DNA of 44,998 nucleotides from Pseudomonadota bacterium (GTDB taxonomy: Bacteria; Desulfobacterota; Syntrophia; Syntrophales; UBA8958), in NCBI GenBank assembly GCA_030057915.1, contig JASGUC010000063.1, positions 1 to 44,998 on the forward strand, read 5' to 3'. This document shows positions 43,087-44,998 of this stretch, one piece after another (within the stretch, counting starts at the first letter, position 1; every line of letters begins with the position of its first letter). A model generated the notes under the pieces. That model was not told the origin of the DNA, did not search any database, and saw only the letters and a list, made by a program, of their open reading frames with translations. A program made the translations under genes and the position numbers.

Positions 43087-43216
43087 AATCAACTTAAAGA
43101 ATGATGGCTCGATAGTATCTTGTTTGAAACGATCCATGGCGTTAGCGCATAAAAAACTCTGTAGAGGAGAAACGAAACATGCTCATGGACAAAAAGAAAG
43201 CATGAGGACGTAAATT

Positions 43217-43855
43217 GTGATTGAGCAGAATATCGACGATCTCATCATGATCTCCGCCTTGCAGCATTACGCCTTCTGCCCACGGCAGTGCGCCCTGATT
43301 TATCTCGAACAAGCTTGGGAGGATAACCGCCTAACTGTTGAAGGGAGCATACTTCACGAACGGGTCCACGCGGAAGGAAACGAGATGCGGGCGGGAGTCC
43401 GGATAGAGCGCGGCGTATCGCTTCGCTCGTTGCGGCTGGGTTTGATCGGCAAGGCGGACGTCGTGGAATTTCACCGGGTGGAAAACGGCGCATGGCAGCC
43501 CTTCCCTGTAGAATACAAGCGGGGAAAACCGAAGCCCGACCATTGCGACCAGATTCAACTGTGCGCCCAGGCCCTCTGCCTGGAGGAAATGCTTCATACA
43601 AGCATTCCCTCGGGCGCCCTTTTTTATGGACAAACCCGACGCCGACTCGATGTGAACTTTGACGACAAACTCCGTCGGGAAACGGAGGCGGCGGCAATGC
43701 AAGTCCGGCTGCTGCTCGAGTCGAGAAAGACGCCAAAACCCGTTTATGAGAAGAGATGTGAAAATTGCTCCCTTATGCTCGACTGCCTGCCTAAGGCAAT
43801 CCAGAAGCGGCGATCGGTAAAGGATTACCTGCAACGCATGGCGGGTGAATCATGA
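43217..43855 (+). CDS. cas4: Cas4 adaptation nuclease
   Basis: A 212-residue RecB-type nuclease with an iron-sulfur cluster that trims prespacers and fixes PAM orientation. Cysteines: FCPRQC near residue 17 and CENCSLMLDC near the C-terminus. Nuclease motifs: GKADVVEF (Asp) and PVEYKRGK (Glu, Lys). It begins with GTG (43217), preceded by GAGG; homology (ISALQHYAFCPRQCALIYLE) supports this start. The ATGA overlap with cas1 couples the two. Confidence 0.95.
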   Translation: MIEQNIDDLIMISALQHYAFCPRQCALIYLEQAWEDNRLTVEGSILHERVHAEGNEMRAGVRIERGVSLRSLRLGLIGKADVVEFHRVENGAWQPFPVEYKRGKPKPDHCDQIQLCAQALCLEEMLHTSIPSGALFYGQTRRRLDVNFDDKLRRETEAAAMQVRLLLESRKTPKPVYEKRCENCSLMLDCLPKAIQKRRSVKDYLQRMAGES

Positions 43856-44883
43856 AAAAGCATCTCAATACCCTTTTTGTCACTACTCAGGGCTCTTATC
43901 TCGCCAAGGAAGGGGAGACTGTAGTCGTTAAAATCGAAAAGGAGATCCGCCTGCGTGTGCCCATACACACCATAGGCGGCATCGTTTGTTTCGGCAATGT
44001 TTCGTGCAGTCCTTTCTTAATGGGTTTTTGCGCGAAAAACGGCGTCGGCGTGAGCTTTCTGAGCGAACATGGCCATTTCCTGGCGCGGGTGCAGGGTCCG
44101 GTTTCTGGCAATGTCCTATTACGGCGCGAACAATACCGGCGCGCCGATGATCCGCGGACATCCGCCGAGTTGTCACGATGCCTCCTTGCGGGAAAGATTG
44201 CCAACAGCAGGACTGTCTTGCAGCGGGCCATTCGTGATCACGGAGACAAGATCGCCGCCGATGAGGTAGGTTTCGCGGTAAAGAGGCTCAATAACTACCT
44301 GGAAATCATGACTGGGGAACATGACCTCAATGTACTCCGGGGTTTTGAAGGAGATGCCGCCCATATCTATTTCCGCGTCTTCGACCATCTGATCGTGGCT
44401 CAGAAGGATAAATTTACCTTTGCGGAGCGTAATCGTCGGCCGCCCCTGGACAACGTGAACGCCCTGCTCTCATTCATCTACACCCTTCTCGTCCACGATA
44501 TCCGTTCAGCCCTGGAAGTGGTGGGCCTCGATCCCTCCGTAGGTTTTCTTCATCGCGACCGGCCGGGGCGCCCTGGACTTGCCCTCGACGTCATGGAAGA
44601 ATTCCGACCTTTTCTTGCGGATCGATTGGTATTGTCCTTGATCAATCTTCGCAAGGTCCAGGAAAAAGGCTTTACCAAAAGTGAAACGGGAGCGGTAACG
44701 ATGAATGACGAAACTCGGAAAATGGTTCTTGTCTCCTATCAGGAACGAAAGCAGGAAGAGATATTTCATCCGTTCATAGAGGAAAAGGTAACCGTAGGGA
44801 TCCTCTTTCACATTCAAGCCATGTTGATGGCCCGTTATCTCCGGGGGGATATGGACGGCTATCCGCCGTTTATCTGGAAATAA
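43852..44883 (+). CDS. cas1: Cas1 integrase
   Basis: A 343-residue spacer integrase of the I-C type. Metal ligands: Glu in RGFEGDAAHIYF, His in SVGFLHRDRPGRPGLALD, and Asp in LALDVMEEFRP. The N-terminal beta domain begins MKKHLNTLFVTTQGSYLAKE. It overlaps cas4 by four bases and is followed 40 bases later by cas2. Confidence 0.97.
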   Translation: MKKHLNTLFVTTQGSYLAKEGETVVVKIEKEIRLRVPIHTIGGIVCFGNVSCSPFLMGFCAKNGVGVSFLSEHGHFLARVQGPVSGNVLLRREQYRRADDPRTSAELSRCLLAGKIANSRTVLQRAIRDHGDKIAADEVGFAVKRLNNYLEIMTGEHDLNVLRGFEGDAAHIYFRVFDHLIVAQKDKFTFAERNRRPPLDNVNALLSFIYTLLVHDIRSALEVVGLDPSVGFLHRDRPGRPGLALDVMEEFRPFLADRLVLSLINLRKVQEKGFTKSETGAVTMNDETRKMVLVSYQERKQEEIFHPFIEEKVTVGILFHIQAMLMARYLRGDMDGYPPFIWK

Positions 44884-44923
44884 GTTCAGAATCGATGATT
44901 CCGCATCTTTTAAGGAGGCGGCA

Positions 44924-44998
44924 ATGTTCATTTTGATAAGCTACGATGTGGCCATGCAGGATGCCGACGGCGCCCGCCGCTTACGACGGGTGGCCAAG
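44924..44998 (+). CDS. cas2: Cas2, N-terminal part (cut by window end)
   Basis: Twenty-five codons are present: MFILISYDVAMQDADGARRL and following residues, a Cas2 ferredoxin-like start with the conserved YDV. AAGGAGGCGG lies just upstream. The rest of the gene and the expected CRISPR array lie beyond the right edge. Confidence 0.92.
   Translation, partial: MFILISYDVAMQDADGARRLRRVAK

Overview
The window is a GC-rich bacterial chromosome segment. It carries stand-alone two-component and RsbU/RsbW/STAS regulators, a CoxLMS-type molybdenum hydroxylase, an ADP-forming acyl-CoA synthetase subunit, a selenocysteine peroxiredoxin and very many short intergenic repeats. Together these suggest an anaerobic Desulfobacterota-type (former Deltaproteobacteria, e.g. 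Syntrophales-like) organism. That assignment is inferred from gene content, not from a marker gene.

Layout. 1-2.4 kb: the 5' end of a small secreted or membrane protein gene behind a sigma-54-like promoter, a Fur/PerR-family repressor, and an AhpC-type peroxiredoxin. The peroxiredoxin's peroxidatic codon is an in-frame TGA followed at the right distance by a SECIS-like hairpin, so it is most likely a selenoprotein. 2.9-6.3 kb: HrpB helicase convergent with a hotdog acyl-CoA thioesterase. 6.7-10.6 kb: three-subunit molybdenum hydroxylase (minus strand). 10.9-13.5 kb: a GGDEF-protein deletion scar, a CPBP membrane protease and an HD phosphohydrolase. 13.8-16.0 kb: XdhC-like and MobA/MocA-like maturation genes for the hydroxylase.

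16.5-24.4 kb: a fusion protein (degenerate RsbW-like ATPase plus GNAT-like part) overlapping hisC, a 3D-domain lipoprotein abutting an acyl-CoA synthetase alpha subunit, a membrane metallophosphoesterase and a D-aminoacylase-type amidohydrolase. 24.4-31.2 kb: a minus-strand signalling cluster (STAS, RsbW-like kinase, GNAT, RsbU-like phosphatase, four-PAS hybrid histidine kinase). 31.7-34.2 kb: LemA, a nucleotidyltransferase and a TPM-domain protein. 34.8-36.9 kb: a NarX/NarL-type kinase and regulator, convergent. 37.2 kb to the end: a complete type I-C CRISPR-Cas operon (cas3-cas5c-cas8c/cas11c-cas7c-cas4-cas1-cas2), with cas2 cut by the window edge and the array presumably just beyond.

Gene-free stretches are dominated by repeats. 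One set is bounded by ends resembling GAGACCTTTGAAAA...TTTTCAAAGGTCTC, with two unrelated interiors. Two 103-bp elements have inverted ends and 11-bp flanking direct repeats and look like a MITE. A 110-bp block occurs in front of two different operons. There is also a 107-bp tandem duplication at the 3' end of lemA. No rRNA, tRNA, transposase gene or CRISPR array is visible.
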